Source of the DNA: Phanerochaete sordida
Lineage: Eukaryota; Basidiomycota; Agaricomycetes; Polyporales; Phanerochaetaceae
Direction of reading: 5' to 3'
Length of the DNA stretch: 64,000 bases
NCBI GenBank assembly: GCA_019973155.2
Contig: BPQB01000073.1
Location: forward strand, 1 to 64,000
Position 1 is the first letter of the stretch. The number at the start of each line of letters is the position of its first letter. The translations under genes and the position numbers were made by a program. A model generated the notes under the pieces. It was not told the origin of the DNA. It was given only the letters and a program-made list of their open reading frames with translations, and made no database searches. Shown one piece after another: positions 60,829-64,000 of the stretch.

Positions 60829-61326
60829 CTACCGCCGTAGTCCATGATACCAAGTCGGCTGAGAGGCCGCCTGTATCGAGAGCACGTAGTAGCCTCCCCG
60901 GCTAGACGAGCCCTGCGACGACGGATACCAGCCCAGCGCATGAAGCGCATCGGCAGCTTCAGGTGTCAGCAGGGGACGATGCCCTCCAACGGCAGCCTGC
61001 ATGGTCGGAGAGCCGCTAGGCTGAAGCGCTGCGCTGCTTTCCAGAGGTAGCTCCATGAGGTCCTTTGGGAACGAATCCTTGTACACCGCGCGCGACAAAG
61101 GCAGGGTGAAAGCCGGTAGAGGTGCATAGGACGAGGCGTGGGGCTTCACGGGCTCAGGAAGTTCGTAGAGGCGGAGCGTGCGAGGCGAGAACCTTCCGCT
61201 TGACGATGAGCATAGAGGCGAGACTGCCGTCGGTGCCGGCGGCCTGTTGTCCTTGATTCGTGCGCTCGCACCCCGTGTCGAATATGCGTCCTCTCCTGCA
61301 TCCTCCTTAGTTCGATGACGGAACGG
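60829..61326 (-). CDS. Hypothetical minus-strand coding fragment
   Basis: A stop-free frame of about 165 codons runs from after a TAG at 61327-61329 to a stop at 60829. The residues look coding (RFSPRTLRLYELPEPVKP, AVYKDSFPKDLMELPLES, LLTPEAADALHALGWYP) but match no family I know. Upstream of the TAG the same frame stays open to 61536, through the right copy of the direct repeat. So this may be the last exon of a gene (a CACCTAG acceptor precedes it) or the rest of a gene broken by one stop codon. No ATG start could be fixed. Confidence 0.3.
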   Translation of the reverse strand, partial: PFRHRTKEDAGEDAYSTRGASARIKDNRPPAPTAVSPLCSSSSGRFSPRTLRLYELPEPVKPHASSYAPLPAFTLPLSRAVYKDSFPKDLMELPLESSAALQPSGSPTMQAAVGGHRPLLTPEAADALHALGWYPSSQGSSSRGGYYVLSIQAASQPTWYHGLRR

Positions 61327-61379
61327 CTAGGTGCGCGCGTCGAGCCTCATCGCCTCTGCGCACGAGCAGCGCTGTCCAG

Positions 61380-61590
61380 GAAGCTTAGATTCTGCGATGG
61401 CGGGCCTGCGCAGGCCGAGTATAGCCAGAGTGTGGCGACGAGTAGCGTATTTCCCGGAGCAGGCGCGTCGAGACGATGATACGTTACAGCCCAGTATCCC
61501 AGTGCTCGCGCAATTGCTAGCGCCTGCTACCCGCAAACCCCGCGTGAGGCCTTCCGCATCCGCGAGGAACAGCGCTCAGCCTGAGGTACG
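61380..61590 (+). repeat. Right copy of the direct repeat flanking HET-like 3
   Basis: Partner of 57850-58055, same orientation, about 3.5 kb apart, with HET-like 3 between them. Confidence 0.65.
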
Positions 61591-62136
61591 CTTCGAGAGC
61601 GGCATGCGCTGGTAGTCAGGCAGGCTTCGCGTCTTCTATATATCGTAGACGGCGGGCTGTGAAGGAGTGGGGTGGCGAGAAAAAAGTGTGTAATGGGCCG
61701 CGCGACACTGAGAGCGCTTTGGCAGGTGCGGGGCCAGGGGCGAGCCTCGCAGGAGCATCGAAGTTGGGTACGAGCTAGGCTGGCTCTCAAGGTGGGTTCT
61801 TCTGGTTGGTTGGCTTGAAACAATGGGGTTTGCGCACGAAAACCGGGTCCAGCCGAGAGGCCTTGGTTCACGTCGTCCGCCCAGAGGCAACGGCCGGGAC
61901 ACGTGTCGAAGCCTGCGTGTGGCAAGTGGACGTCGGCTGCCAGGGCTTGGAATCTGAGTGAGGTGCATGGCCGTCGGCCGACATGCTATGGATAGTAGGC
62001 GTGGAAGGGCAGCCTGCAGTCGAGGTCGCCTGCTTCGCGTCTTCGAGCGGGTTGTCTTGTGCTGCATATCGATGCTAGGGGTAGATGATGTCGTTGTTCC
62101 CGTCGCGCCCGTCGCGCCCGTTACTTCGTCATAGCC
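61591..62136. other. Intergenic, 3' side of Cys-rich gene E
   Basis: GC-rich; overlapping minus-strand frames (143 aa, 132 aa) lack any motif and are not supported as genes. Confidence 0.4.
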
Positions 62137-62936
62137 CTAGTCCCTGTCCTCGCCATCTTGCTCGATCCCGTCCGCGCCTCCATCCTCGCCCTCATCTTCG
62201 ATAGCCAGGAACCGCTCCACTTCGCGCGCATCCCGCTTCTGCTCGCGCTTCTTCATGAAATACTCCTTTTCCCTCTGAACACGAGCGGGCTTCTTGAACG
62301 GCTTCACGTCCACCGCGCCGGTACGCACGAGCAGCGCATCCCACAACGCCTGGACGCTGCACTTCTCTCCACGCTCCGCGCACGCGTGACACGGCGCGTC
62401 CCAGCGGGTCGTCGTGCACGTCCCGGGCTCCGCGTCATCTTCTCCGCGTCCAGCCGAGGCGACGCACGCCGCACAGGCCGGGATGGGATACGAGCAGCTC
62501 CCGCGCTCAACCACACACACCGTGCACGGCTCGCCCGGTGTCCAGATGCAGAGCTCTGCGGCGCCGCGACTGGAGCAGCGGGTGCATGGCGCGCTGGGCG
62601 CGAGGGTGCACTTCTCGGGGAACGTGGTGGTGCTGCACGCGGCACAGGGCATGCCCGGCGTGGAAGCGACGCAGAGGAGGCCTTTTGTTGAGCAGCGCTT
62701 GCAGCGAAGTTGCATGGACCTTGGCGGGCCTGCGCTGTCGGTGCTGGGAGATGCGGTGCTGGGTCCTTCTGCCTGCGAGGAAGCTGTGTGAGATGACGTG
62801 ACAACAGGCACAGAGCGCAGCGTACTGGGTCCAACTTGCGCCGTTTCTCTGCTTCTAATATCAGCGGCATGTCTGGAGCCAGCTTTCGCTTGCCTCTCCG
62901 AGCCTTCTTGCGAGGCCGCGCTTCGGTCTCTCCCAT
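62137..62936 (-). CDS. Cys-rich protein E, three Zn(II)2Cys6-like modules
   Basis: Fifth, remote member of the family, 248 aa. Exons 62826-62936 and 62137-62772; the 53-bp intron is phase 0. Exon 1 is highly basic (RPRKKARRGKRKLAPD) and ends EKRRKLDP directly before the intron, the same layout as AKRRRLAT in A and AKRQRTES in D. Residues about 61-165 carry three modules: CKRC..C..PGMPCAAC..C, CTRC..C..TPGEPCTVC..C and CAAC..C..DAPCHAC..C, with the linker YPIPAC matching FPRPQC of A. After CSVQALWDALL (compare CSLEGLWEGL in A and CSVERLWDVL in C) comes a basic segment and an acidic tail (EDEGEDGG). It lacks the long Pro/Ala region and coiled coil, so it is close to a minimal form. Probably nuclear; DNA or RNA binding is inference. 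Confidence 0.8.
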
Positions 62937-64000
62937 GTGGAACGCGGAAGCTTCGTCCGCCGGGCTTGGATAGCTTCGTCCGCCCTTAGGTTCGTTCTCG
63001 TGAGCAACCTTGAGAATGTGTAAATTGCTTGGGCTCGAACTATTACGACGCAGTCCAGCTTACCGCTGCGCGAACGTTCTGAGGCATGTCGACCTGGGAT
63101 AAAACCCTCGAAGTCGACCTGACGTCGGCACGAGGCGTTTTTGCTGAGCCAGGATCCTCGACCTGGTATTCTCGTATATCTGCGGAGGCAGAGTCGATAG
63201 TAGAGTGCATGTTGAACGTCTGCCCGAGAGCGATGTGCAAAGCCAAGACTACGAGGCGCGCTGGGCTGGGCGAGACACGCCGGCGAAGTATGAAATTGAG
63301 CACGTGATGGGCGCGTCGCGTCGCGCTTCGGCGCTCAGAGTACGCGACGTGGGCTTGCTGTAGATTCGTACCTGTGGCAGCTGACGTGCCCGCAGTCCCA
63401 AAATCTTGAGCATTACACGATGTAATCTATTGCAATATATCTTTCTATACCACGACTATCTTACGTCTATAGCCTCGGACTCGTTGCGCAGGCCCCAAGC
63501 CCGAGCAGGCATCGGGCTGCAGCCTGTGCCGGAAGCAGCCTGTCAGCATCTACATAGCATGTAATGCTATTTCTGTTGAACGTATGAGAGAATATTAATC
63601 TAGTTTTCTAGTTCATGTCGGCTGCGAGCATGACGTGAACGAGAGGTAGTCTGTGGCCCGGCCGCCCGATTATGGCCGCGCCCTCAACGGCAGACTGATT
63701 GGTGCGATCTCACCAATTGCAAGAAAATTTTCCCAAAATACATTAGTGAGATGTAGAAAACCATCCCCTGCAGATTATCTAATATGAGATGAAGCCGAAC
63801 TATATGGTACCACTACGCACATTGGCACCCAACTCCGAGTCTCCCTGGCCTGACCCCTACGACATTGGCCTAACACACGCGTTATAGTGACCACGATAGC
63901 TGTGAGCCGCGCAAGGACGACGAATCATTGGTGGGTTTCGAAGGGCCGCACGGCCTCAGCCATAGGAGCGTTCGGCGTCGAGTCCCTGATACGAGTGAAG
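62937..64000. other. Right-edge intergenic sequence
   Basis: Only short frames on both strands; A/T-richer from about 63400. No gene, repeat or RNA recognised. Confidence 0.5.

Overview
The window reads as nuclear DNA of a filamentous basidiomycete, probably an Agaricomycete (inference). It is GC-rich, and its genes are split by many introns of about 46-65 bp with GT(GC)..AG borders and CTRAY-type branch sites. No rRNA, tRNA, CRISPR array or origin was seen. Intron/exon models were made by eye by matching paralogues inside the window, so boundaries are inferred from splice signals and frame continuity rather than from transcripts.

The window is dominated by small multigene families. (1) Six MCT/SLC16-like major facilitator transporters (MFS1-MFS6) at 973-2780 (+), 9765-11602 (-), 36214-38007 (-), 41348-43175 (+), 43972-45787 (+) and 54566-56344 (-); all have eight exons of nearly invariant size. 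(2) Three large HET-domain-like proteins at 3190-5408, 7315-9515 and 58515-60633, all on + and each next to an MFS gene. (3) Five members of a cysteine-rich family at 17116-20854, 21295-23827, 24522-33378 (interrupted), 34615-35664 and 62137-62936. Each carries a basic nuclear-localisation-like patch, then a phase-0 intron, then two or three tandem Zn(II)2Cys6-like modules. I do not recognise this family as a described one, and it is the best candidate for something new here. (4) A tandem pair of NmrA/extended-SDR genes at 46074-47510 and 48763-50155 (-), followed by an FAD-linked BBE-type oxidase at 51208-52987 (-).

Region by region: 1-11.6 kb holds two transporters and two HET-like genes. 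12.5-15.8 kb holds four degenerate copies of a repeat of about 0.85 kb. 17-36 kb is the Cys-rich family, including a tandem duplication whose second copy is split by a 6.29-kb insertion carrying a decayed gene and a 34-bp perfect inverted repeat. 36-46 kb holds three transporters, with an 11-bp minisatellite in the gap between the first two. 46-53 kb holds the reductase pair and the oxidase, which with neighbouring transporters could form a small catabolic or secondary-metabolism neighbourhood (inference). 54-63 kb repeats the transporter/HET-like pairing and ends with a fifth Cys-rich gene.

No direct functional link among the families can be proven from sequence. HET domains are known from fungal self/non-self recognition, and the mosaic divergence in the Cys-rich genes would fit rapidly evolving regulators, but that is speculation.
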